NCBI RefSeq assembly: GCF_014650755.1
Contig: NZ_BMVO01000008.1
Location: 171,721 to 235,720, forward strand
Source: Streptomyces chryseus
Lineage (GTDB): Bacteria > Actinomycetota > Actinomycetes > Streptomycetales > Streptomycetaceae
Direction of reading: 5' to 3'
DNA: 64,000 nucleotides
In this document: positions 43,515-50,428 of the stretch, in pieces
Layout of the letters: the number at the start of each line of letters is the position of its first letter
Numbering within the stretch: position 1 is the first letter of the stretch
The notes under the pieces: generated by a model
What the model saw: the letters and a program-made list of their open reading frames with translations, nothing else
Told to the model about the DNA's origin: nothing
Databases searched by the model: none
Position numbers and translations under genes: made by a program

Positions 43515-43769
43515 ATGGGAATGCTGATTGCCATCGGTGCGGGCATCTTGGCCGTAGTGGTCCTCGGCCTCGTCGTCACGGTGATCCTGGTAGCACGCAA
43601 CCGCAGGAACGCCGCTCCGGCACCCGTGTACGGCGGGTACCAGCACCAGCATCCGGCGCAGCGGGCGCAACCGGGCCCGCCCTACCCCCAGGCTCCGCAG
43701 AACCAGCCCGACCAGCCGCCGTACCAGCCCCATCCGTACGCGCAGCAGCCTCCCTACCCGGGGCAGTGA
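43515..43769 (+). CDS. Small single-pass membrane protein with Pro/Gln/Tyr tail
   Basis: An 84-residue protein: an N-out or N-in transmembrane helix at about 4-27 (MGMLIAIGAGILAVVVLGLV) followed by a basic RNRRN stop-transfer and a low-complexity tail rich in Pro, Gln, Tyr and His. Such tails occur in many actinobacterial membrane proteins with no assigned function. AGGATGG is the likely ribosome site. Not recognised further. Confidence 0.7.
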   Translation: MGMLIAIGAGILAVVVLGLVVTVILVARNRRNAAPAPVYGGYQHQHPAQRAQPGPPYPQAPQNQPDQPPYQPHPYAQQPPYPGQ

Positions 43770-43814
43770 GGCGGGGGCGAGCGGCCCGGTGAGGACGGGC
43801 CCCGCGGTGCGAGA

Positions 43815-44966
43815 ATGGGCCGCGTGGGCCGTACTCCCGTGACGCTCGCGCTGAGCGGCGACGTGATGACGGGCCGGGGCGTGGACCAGATCCTTCCGCA
43901 CCCCGGCGACCCTGCGCTGCGGGAGGGGTACATCCGCGACGCCCGTGACTACGTCGCACTCGCCGAGGCCGCCCACGGCACGGTCCCCGGGCGGCCGGTG
44001 GACTTCACCTGGCCGTGGGGCGCGGCGCTGGACGTGATGGACGCCGTGGCGCCGGACGCCCGCGTCGTGAACCTGGAGACGAGTGTCACGACGAGCGACG
44101 ATTTCGCCCCCGGCAAGGCCGTCAACTACCGGATGCACCCGGACAACGTCCCGTGTCTGACGGCGGCGCGGCCCGATGTGTGCGTGCTCGCCAACAACCA
44201 CGTCCTGGACTTCGGCCGCCGCGGCCTGGAGGAGACCCTGGACGTCCTGCGCGCCGCCGGTCTCACCTCCGCCGGGGCGGGACGGGACGCGGCCGGGGCA
44301 CGGCGGCCGGCGGCCGTCGCCACGCGGGGTGGCGGACGGGTGCTCGTGCTGTCGTGCGGGACGGCCTCCAGCGGGATTCCGGCGCGGTGGGCGGCCGGGA
44401 CGGACCGGCCGGGCGTCGACTTCCTGCCCGACCTCTCCCGGCGCACCGCGGACGCCCTCGTACGGCGGCTGCGGGCCGTGCGGCGGGACGGCGATCTGAC
44501 GGTCGTCTCGATCCACTGGGGGTCGAACTGGGGGTACGCCGTGCCGCCCTCCCAGACCGCCTTCGCCCGACGGCTCGTCGACGGCGGCGTGGACGTCGTC
44601 CACGGCCATTCCTCGCACCATCCGCGCCCGATCGAGGTCTACCGGGGCAGGCTCGTGCTGTACGGCTGCGGAGACCTCGTCGACGACTACGAGGGCATCA
44701 GGGGCTACGAGCGGTACCGGGACGACCTGCGTCTGCTGTACTTCCCGTCGCTCGACGCGCGGACGGGCGAGCTGACCGGTCTGCGCGTCGCCCCGCTGCT
44801 GGCCCGCCGGTTGACACTGCGCCGCGCGCCGGCGGCCGACGCCGACTGGCTGTGCGAGGCCCTGACGAGGGCGGGGCAGCCGTTCGGGACGTGCCTGGAG
44901 CCCGAGCCCGGCCCCGAAGGTTTCCTCAGGCTGCGGCCGCCCGCGGCGGATCGCAGGGTTTCGTAG
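43815..44966 (+). CDS. CapA-family metallophosphatase-like protein
   Basis: A 383-residue protein of the CapA/PgsA family. LALSGDVMTGRGVDQIL, VVNLETSVT, VCVLANNHVLDFGRRGLEETL and VHGHSSHHPRPIEVYRGRLVLYGCGDL are the conserved calcineurin-like metal-binding blocks. CapA proteins take part in poly-gamma-glutamate synthesis, but PgsBC-like genes are absent, and stand-alone homologues are common. No signal peptide is visible, so it is probably cytoplasmic, unlike classical CapA. It ends 118 bases before the graspetide precursor. Confidence 0.88.
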   Translation: MGRVGRTPVTLALSGDVMTGRGVDQILPHPGDPALREGYIRDARDYVALAEAAHGTVPGRPVDFTWPWGAALDVMDAVAPDARVVNLETSVTTSDDFAPGKAVNYRMHPDNVPCLTAARPDVCVLANNHVLDFGRRGLEETLDVLRAAGLTSAGAGRDAAGARRPAAVATRGGGRVLVLSCGTASSGIPARWAAGTDRPGVDFLPDLSRRTADALVRRLRAVRRDGDLTVVSIHWGSNWGYAVPPSQTAFARRLVDGGVDVVHGHSSHHPRPIEVYRGRLVLYGCGDLVDDYEGIRGYERYRDDLRLLYFPSLDARTGELTGLRVAPLLARRLTLRRAPAADADWLCEALTRAGQPFGTCLEPEPGPEGFLRLRPPAADRRVS

Positions 44967-45023
44967 GGCGGCGTAGGGCGGCGTACTGACGCGGATCACA
45001 TCGCCGATGCTGAATCCTCGGCC

Positions 45024-45052
45024 TTGCCCGTGCGTACAGCCCTCTGTACACC
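45024..45052 (+). promoter_or_regulatory. Putative promoter with overlapping palindrome before graspetide precursor
   Basis: TTGCCC (45024-45029) and TACACC (45047-45052) are spaced 17 bases apart. Within and over the -10 side lies a perfect dyad GTACAG-CCCT-CTGTAC (45034-45049), a candidate operator. It precedes the precursor ATG by 32 bases. No regulator gene is adjacent. Confidence 0.5.
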
Positions 45053-45084
45053 GCTCGATGATCAGGCGACGAGGAGCCCGTTCC

Positions 45085-45276
45085 ATGCGACCGTTCGTGT
45101 TGCACTACGCCCAGCAGAACACGGTGCCGGACGTACCGGTTCCGTACGACTACAGCAGCGCGCTCCAGCTCAACCTGCTGCCCGACGGGCGTCCCGCCAT
45201 CAGCGACCGGGCCCTCCTCCTGTCCGTCGGCACCACCACGTCGACGGCGGGCTCCCAGACGCACTTCGACGACTGA
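45085..45276 (+). CDS. tgmA: ATP-grasp-modified RiPP precursor (graspetide, tgm type)
   Basis: A 63-residue peptide; ATG 45085 is set by GAGGAG eight bases upstream. The leader (1 to about 45) begins MRPFVLHYAQ, the PF.L..A pattern of tgm-type precursors, and has the YDYSSALQLNLLPDGRPAI recognition-like region. The putative core 49-63 is GTTTSTAGSQTHFDD: Thr/Ser donors at 50-54, 57 and 59 and only two acidic acceptors, Asp62 and Asp63, allowing at most two side-chain ester links. The maturase gene begins 19 bases downstream. Product structure is inferred. Confidence 0.82.
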   Translation: MRPFVLHYAQQNTVPDVPVPYDYSSALQLNLLPDGRPAISDRALLLSVGTTTSTAGSQTHFDD

Positions 45277-45295
45277 CCGTCCGGCGCGTTCCGCG

Positions 45296-46234
45296 ATGAC
45301 CGTACTGATCCTGACGTGCCACCAGGACGTCACGACGGACATGGTGGTGGCCGGACTGCACGAACGGGGAGTCCCGCTGGTGCGCCTGGACCCCGCCGGT
45401 CTGCCCGGCGACGCCGGTCTGTCGGCCGAGTACGTACGGGGCGACTTCCACTGCCACCTGTCGGTCGACGGGCGGGTGGTCAGCTCCGAGGCGCTGCGCT
45501 CCATCTGGGTACGGCGGCCCGGCGAGCCCGCGGCGCACGCCGATGAGCCGTCGCGCTGGCTCACCGCCGAGACCGGCCAGGCGCTGTACGGCGTGCTGTA
45601 CTCCACCACCGCGCGGTGGATGAACCACCCCCGCCAGGCGGAACAGGCCCGGCTCAAGCCCTGGCAGTTGCGGTTCGCCCACCAGAGCGGCTTCGCCGTG
45701 CCGCCCACCGTCGTCACGACCTTCCCGCGCGTGGCCGAGCAGTTCGCCGCGCAGTACGGCACGGTCGTGGTGAAGTCCCTCTCGGGGCCCCCGCGCGGCG
45801 ACCGCGCGATCGCCCTGCCCACCGCCCTCGTCGAGCCCGGCACGGACTTCGGCGGCGTCACGGCCTGCCCCACGCTGCTGCAGCGGTACGTGCCCAAGCG
45901 CGCCGACATCCGGCTGACGAGCGTCGGCGGCCGGATGTTCGCCGCCCGGAAGGCCGCGGCGGCCGGGCAGGTCGACGGGCGCTACGGCGACACCGGCAGC
46001 GCCTGGGAGCCCGTCGGTGTGCCCGACCGCATCGCCCGGGCCGTACGTGAGTACACCGACCTGGCGGGGCTCGCGTTCGCCGCGTTCGACTTCGCCGAGG
46101 ACGCCGAGAACGTGTGGTGGTTCCTGGAGTGCAACCAGGGCGGGCAGTTCGGCTTCGTGGAGCTGGAGACCGGCCAGCCGATCGCGGGCGCCGTGGCTGA
46201 CTGGCTGGCCCGGCCGGCCCCCGGGGCCTCCTGA
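45296..46234 (+). CDS. tgmB: ATP-grasp ribosomal peptide maturase
   Basis: A 312-residue ATP-grasp ligase of the graspetide/microviridin-ligase type. The N-terminal pre-ATP-grasp domain (1-100) has LILTCHQDVTTDMVVAGL and IWVRRPGEP; the ATP-grasp domain has VVVKSLSGPPRG, TLLQRYVPKRADIRLTSVG and WFLECNQGGQFGFVE. It would activate Asp side chains as acyl-phosphates and join them to Thr/Ser of the precursor encoded 19 bases upstream. ATG has no ribosome site, so it relies on coupling. No methyltransferase or transporter follows. Confidence 0.9.
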   Translation: MTVLILTCHQDVTTDMVVAGLHERGVPLVRLDPAGLPGDAGLSAEYVRGDFHCHLSVDGRVVSSEALRSIWVRRPGEPAAHADEPSRWLTAETGQALYGVLYSTTARWMNHPRQAEQARLKPWQLRFAHQSGFAVPPTVVTTFPRVAEQFAAQYGTVVVKSLSGPPRGDRAIALPTALVEPGTDFGGVTACPTLLQRYVPKRADIRLTSVGGRMFAARKAAAAGQVDGRYGDTGSAWEPVGVPDRIARAVREYTDLAGLAFAAFDFAEDAENVWWFLECNQGGQFGFVELETGQPIAGAVADWLARPAPGAS

Positions 46235-46307
46235 ACGGTGGGTGGCCTTTCCGCGTAGTAGGGAGCGGCAGGGTGACCGTGATCGTACAGAAAAGGGGCG
46301 AGCATCT

Positions 46308-48368
46308 GTGATGCGTCGAATGGGACGGAACGTGGGGGTGCCGCCGCGCCGGCTTTCCGGCATCGGCCGGCGGTTGCGCGTCGATTACCCGCGCCGGGGC
46401 CGTCGCGGCCTGGCACGGCTGGTCCCGTCCGGGCGCCAGCTGCTCGCTCTGCTGCTGCTGTGCTGCGGCACGGTCGCCACCCTGGTCGCCTACGTGTACT
46501 CCACCGTGCGCATCGAGGACGTGAACGCCTCCGCACGCGCCGAGGCCACCGTGTACTACTGGGCCGACGGCACGCAGATGGCCGTCGTCGGGGCGGTCAA
46601 CCGGCAGGCGGTCCCGCTGTCCGACATCCCGCCCTCCCTGCAGAACGCCGTGATCGCGGCGGAGAACGCGGACTTCTACAGCGACCCGGGTTTCTCCGTC
46701 GCGGGCGTGGGCCGGGCGGTGGTGAACATGGCGCGCGGAGGGCAGGTCCAGGGCGGCTCGACCATCACGCAGCAGTACGTGAAGAACACCTACCTGACGC
46801 CGGAACAGACCGTGGACCGCAAGCTGCGCGAACTGTGCCTGTCGGTCAAACTCTCCCGCTCCCTGTCCAAGGCGGAGATCCTCCAGGGGTACCTCAACAC
46901 CAGCTGGTTCGGACGCAACGCCTACGGGGTGCAGGCAGCCGCGAGGGCGTACTACGGCATGGACGCCAGGGACCTCGACCCCGGCCGCGGCGCGCTGCTG
47001 GCGGCGCTGCTCAAGGGGGCGCAGGACTACGACCCGTCCCTGGGCGAGGCGAACCACCGCCGGGCGGAGGCGCGCTGGCGCTACGTCCTGGACCGGCAGG
47101 TGGAGCTCGGTCACATGTCGCGGCAGGAGCGGGCCAAGTACACCGTGTTCCCGGAGCCGCGCCGGCAGTCCGTTCCCACCGGCCTCTCGGGGCAGACCGG
47201 TTACCTGGTGGACGTGGCGAACAAGTACATCGCGCAACGCACCGGGCTGACCGCCGAGGACCTGGGGCGCGGCGGGTACCGGATCCGTACCACCTTCGAC
47301 CGCGACAAGGTGGAGCGGCTGCGGCAGACCGTCGACAGTGTCACGGCACGCACACTGGACCCCGAACGCCGGAGCACCGACCGCGACGTGCAGGTCGGCG
47401 CCGCGTCGGTCCGCCCGGGCGACGGAGCGGTCCTGGCGCTGTACGGCGGTCCCGACGCGACCCGGCACTTCACCAACAACGCCGACACGGCGGGCGTGCC
47501 GGTCGGTCCGGCCTTCAAACCGTTCGTCCTGGCGGCGGCGCTCCAGCACGGTGTGCGGTCGGCGGGGAACGCCGTGCCCCCGCCGCCGGTGTCCACCGAC
47601 AGTTTCTACGACGGGACGGGGGCACTGGTTTCCGGGACGCCGTTGTCGCCCCAGGAGCGGACGGGCGCCGGCACCGGCCCGTTCCCGGGCGGTGTCCTGC
47701 CCTTCGCCACCGGTCTTCCCACCCTGCGCGAGGCGCTGGTGGGGGACGGCGACAGCGTCTACAGCCGCCTCGGCGAGGACGTCGGCCTGGCGAAGGTACG
47801 CGATCTCGCGGTCAGCACGGGCCTGTTGCCGCAGAGCATGGCGCCCCTGGAGCGGCGGTTCTCCGCCGGCACCTCCACGCCCAGCGCCGTTCGGATGGCC
47901 GACGCATACGCCACCTTCGCGCAGGACGGCGAGCGTACGGACCCGTACTCGGTCACGTCGGTCACCTACCGGGGCACACGCCTGGAGGGGCTGGAGCGGC
48001 CGCCCGGCCGGCAGGTGCTCGACACGGAGGTGGCCCGCGAGGTGTCGCGGGCGATGCGGGACGTCGCGGTGGACGCCCTGGAACCCGGCACACTGCGCGC
48101 GCTGGGGCCGGTGGCCGCCGGGCGGACCGGCGACGACGACCGGCTGCGGGCCGCGTGGTTCGTCGGCTACACCGAGGAACTGTCGACCGCCGTGACCGTC
48201 TTCCGGACCCGGCCGGGCGAGGCCGCCCTGCTCCCGTTGTCCGGAGCGGGCGGACCGGGCGTGGAGCGGGGGGACTTCCTGCCGCTGCGGGTGTGGTCGT
48301 CGTACATGGCGGGGACCCTGCCGGGAGCGGACGGTGCCGGCACGGGGGCGTCCGCCGCGGCCCGGTAG
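46308..48368 (+). CDS. Class A PBP-like glycosyltransferase with degenerate transpeptidase domain
   Basis: A 686-residue membrane protein. A cytoplasmic basic N terminus precedes a TM helix at about 44-66. The GT51 domain (80-265) keeps AAENADFYSDPG with the catalytic Glu, GGSTITQQYVKN and KAEILQGYLNTSWFG. The transpeptidase-like domain (345-640) lacks its active site: the Ser of SxxK is Pro401 (PAFK), SxN reads SVY (483-485) and KTG reads RTG (606-608). It can probably polymerise glycan but not cross-link or bind penicillin. GTG 46308 fits AAAAGGGG; ATG 46311 is possible. Confidence 0.9.
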   Translation: MMRRMGRNVGVPPRRLSGIGRRLRVDYPRRGRRGLARLVPSGRQLLALLLLCCGTVATLVAYVYSTVRIEDVNASARAEATVYYWADGTQMAVVGAVNRQAVPLSDIPPSLQNAVIAAENADFYSDPGFSVAGVGRAVVNMARGGQVQGGSTITQQYVKNTYLTPEQTVDRKLRELCLSVKLSRSLSKAEILQGYLNTSWFGRNAYGVQAAARAYYGMDARDLDPGRGALLAALLKGAQDYDPSLGEANHRRAEARWRYVLDRQVELGHMSRQERAKYTVFPEPRRQSVPTGLSGQTGYLVDVANKYIAQRTGLTAEDLGRGGYRIRTTFDRDKVERLRQTVDSVTARTLDPERRSTDRDVQVGAASVRPGDGAVLALYGGPDATRHFTNNADTAGVPVGPAFKPFVLAAALQHGVRSAGNAVPPPPVSTDSFYDGTGALVSGTPLSPQERTGAGTGPFPGGVLPFATGLPTLREALVGDGDSVYSRLGEDVGLAKVRDLAVSTGLLPQSMAPLERRFSAGTSTPSAVRMADAYATFAQDGERTDPYSVTSVTYRGTRLEGLERPPGRQVLDTEVAREVSRAMRDVAVDALEPGTLRALGPVAAGRTGDDDRLRAAWFVGYTEELSTAVTVFRTRPGEAALLPLSGAGGPGVERGDFLPLRVWSSYMAGTLPGADGAGTGASAAAR

Positions 48369-48411
48369 GCCGGGCAGCGGCACACTGGTCGCCCGCGCGA
48401 CCGCACACGAC

Positions 48412-48451
48412 GAAGGGGGCCGGCGTCCCGGGACGGACGCCGGCCCCCTTC
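48412..48451. terminator. Strong bidirectional hairpin terminator
   Basis: Arms 48412-48428 and 48435-48451 are perfectly complementary over 17 bases around a six-base loop. It lies 44 bases after the PBP stop and before the convergent gene ending at 48514. Confidence 0.85.
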
Positions 48452-48513
48452 CGTCCGCGCGGGTGGTGCGGGGCGCCCCACCACCGGCGCACGGCCCTGT
48501 ACGTGGGCGGTGT

Positions 48514-48906
48514 TCACCTCTGCGCGGCGGTGCCCGCTCCCACCGGGGTGTGCGACGACGGGGCGGCGTGCTGCGGGATGGAGGCCACCGGAGCGGTCTC
48601 GCTCAGGTGGCCCACGTGCGGCCTGGCCCGGTCGGCGGCGGGAGTGCCGGTGAGCGCGGCGGGCGGCGGACCCGGTGGAGACACCGTGCTCTTGCGCTCG
48701 TCCGGCGCGTTCGCGACCGACGACCAGGTACGCAGCCGGTGGCTGGCCGCCTCGTCGAGCGTCACGGGCGCCCCGCGCTGCTCGGCCAGCCGGCTCGCCT
48801 CCCGGCCGAGCGCGGCCACGTCGTCCCATCGCAGGGTCAGCACCACCGAGAGCTCGGCGCCGCCGCCGGGGAGACCTTGCATCATCGATTCCACGCGATC
48901 AGTCAT
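48514..48906 (-). CDS. Hypothetical protein
   Basis: A 130-residue protein with ATG 48906 behind AGGAG. Residues 1-60 look ordered (MTDRVESMMQGLPGGGAELS, then VVLTLRWDDVAALGREASRL), and the rest is Pro/Ala/Thr-rich and probably disordered. No family is recognised. It lies 128 bases downstream of the next gene on the same strand. The short RWDD stretch here is not evidence of the eukaryotic RWD domain. Confidence 0.6.
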   Translation of the reverse strand: MTDRVESMMQGLPGGGAELSVVLTLRWDDVAALGREASRLAEQRGAPVTLDEAASHRLRTWSSVANAPDERKSTVSPPGPPPAALTGTPAADRARPHVGHLSETAPVASIPQHAAPSSHTPVGAGTAAQR

Positions 48907-49034
48907 GTCCGCTCCTGTCGTCGACACAGAGACGTTTCGCCACACCTGGCTCGGGCGCAGGTAGCCCGTAGTACGCACGGTGTGGGCGGCATGTTCAGCG
49001 CGTGTTCGAGGCTTGCCGGTCTTCGCGCGGTCCG

Positions 49035-49652
49035 TTACGCGCCCACGGCGGACGGCGCGGCGGCCGCCTCCTCGTTCGCACCGTCGTTCCTGACGGCCCG
49101 GTAGTACACGGACTTCTGCTGCTTGGTCCGCTCGCTCTGGTTCTTGGCGACCGAGGCCTCCAGCGCGTTGCGCACCACGGTGACACTGAGCGTGCGTCCG
49201 GGGTGTGCCTCGGTCAGTTCCTGGGTGACCTCGGCCGCCGAGCGCGGTTCGTCGTGCTTGGCGAGGACGGCTACGACGAGTTCACGCAGCGGGGGCGCGG
49301 TACGGCCCGCCTTCGCCACGGTGCTCGCCGGCGCCGTCCCACCGGTGCGCTCGGCGGTGCGCTTGGCGGCGCTCTTGTCGTCCGTGGACGCCGCCTTCGC
49401 GCGCCTGGCACCGGGAACCGTCGGGGCGGCGGTCCTGGTCTGCCTGACCTGCTTGGTCTTCCTCGCCGCCGGTGCGCCCAGGGCCGCGCGCATGCTCACC
49501 AGCAGTTCGTGGTCCTTCTCCAGCGCCTCGAGCCGGCTCCGCAGAGCGTCCACCTCGGACCGGATGCGTTCTTGTTCGGCGGTGTTGCGCTCCAGGTCGG
49601 CGTCGACCTGGCCGGCGTACTGGGACTGCAGCGAGGGGTTGTCCTCTGCCAT
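49035..49652 (-). CDS. Coiled-coil protein with C-terminal winged-helix-like domain
   Basis: A 205-residue protein. Residues 12-58 are a strong coiled-coil (DLERNTAEQERIRSEVDALR and following heptads). A Lys/Arg/Ala/Thr linker (60-115) could contact DNA. Residues 118-185 look like a winged helix (ELVVAVLAKHDEPRSAAEVT, then LSVTVVRNALEASVAK). This resembles Streptomyces regulatory proteins of unknown target. TGA-side neighbours are on the same strand, but gaps suggest separate transcripts. Confidence 0.72.
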   Translation of the reverse strand: MAEDNPSLQSQYAGQVDADLERNTAEQERIRSEVDALRSRLEALEKDHELLVSMRAALGAPAARKTKQVRQTRTAAPTVPGARRAKAASTDDKSAAKRTAERTGGTAPASTVAKAGRTAPPLRELVVAVLAKHDEPRSAAEVTQELTEAHPGRTLSVTVVRNALEASVAKNQSERTKQQKSVYYRAVRNDGANEEAAAAPSAVGA

Positions 49653-49857
49653 GACAGCTCACTTTCCTTGCACGACTGTTGGGGGCGGATGCTACTCACA
49701 TCTGTCGTCCACGCAGAACCACGTGCGTGCCACCATTCGACATCACCCCTGCGTATGGTGTCGAGCAAGGCGCCCGGTTTCACTCGGTGCAGTGCCATCA
49801 GCCGTGGCATCTCCGCGCGTCGGACCGCCTGTTGTGCCGTGCCGTCGGACCGGCGGA

Positions 49858-50334
49858 CTACAACACCTCGTCCTCGTCCGCCGGCGGCTCGACGTGCATC
49901 GCCGCCTCCTCGGCAGACGCCGCGCCGCCGTCGATGCCCACGTCCCGGCCCAGTACGCCGATGTTGCGCCGCGGCGCCTCCTCCGCCACCGGGGCGATGC
50001 GGCCGGCGCGGGTGTCGGCCGCCTGCTCCTCCAGGGGTTCGCCCTCACCCCCGGGCAGGTCACCCACGTCGTCGCCGTCCGGCGGGCGTACGTCGGGGGT
50101 CTCCTGGGCCAGTCGTTGGTCGAGGGACTCACCCTCGCGCTGCTCCTCACCCGTGGTGCCGTGCTTCGTCACCCCCAGGGCACGCTCGGGCGGCGAGTAC
50201 CCCTCGTCCAGCATCTCGTCCAGGTCGCGTTCCCCGATCGCGTTCTCGAGGTCGAGGTCGTCGGTCGGCCGGTTCTGCGCGTCGGAGTTCTCGGGCTGGT
50301 ACACGTCGTCGCCGCGCGCGGCTTCCTCGGACAT
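49858..50334 (-). CDS. DUF5709 family acidic protein
   Basis: A 158-residue, highly acidic, Pro/Asp/Glu-rich protein with no TM segment. Conserved-looking blocks are DDVYQPENSDAQNRPTDDLD, LDEMLDEGYSPPERALGV and LDQRLAQETPDV, matching the actinobacterial DUF5709 family of unknown function. It is preceded by AAAGGAAC and by a SigB-type promoter candidate (50383-50407), consistent with general-stress induction. Confidence 0.8.
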   Translation of the reverse strand: MSEEAARGDDVYQPENSDAQNRPTDDLDLENAIGERDLDEMLDEGYSPPERALGVTKHGTTGEEQREGESLDQRLAQETPDVRPPDGDDVGDLPGGEGEPLEEQAADTRAGRIAPVAEEAPRRNIGVLGRDVGIDGGAASAEEAAMHVEPPADEDEVL

Positions 50335-50382
50335 GCGCTGTTCCTTTCCCGCGGGGTGTCTGCTCCTTGTCCGGGCATCTGG

Positions 50383-50407
50383 GTACCCGGCCGTAACGGC
50401 GCCACAC
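50383..50407 (-). promoter_or_regulatory. SigB-type stress promoter candidate
   Basis: On the minus strand GTGT is followed after 15 bases by GGGTAC (complement of 50383-50388), matching the Streptomyces SigB consensus GNNT-N14-16-GGGTAY. The -10 ends 48 bases before the ATG of the DUF5709 gene at 50334, and the box is intergenic. Confidence 0.6.
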
Positions 50408-50428
50408 TGTTTCGCCGACATTTCGCCC

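Noticed and set aside
45007..45084. An extended N terminus for the graspetide precursor (start at 45007)
   Set aside because: The extension overlaps the promoter-like dyad and lacks a ribosome site; ATG 45085 has GAGGAG at correct spacing and gives the standard MRPF leader start.
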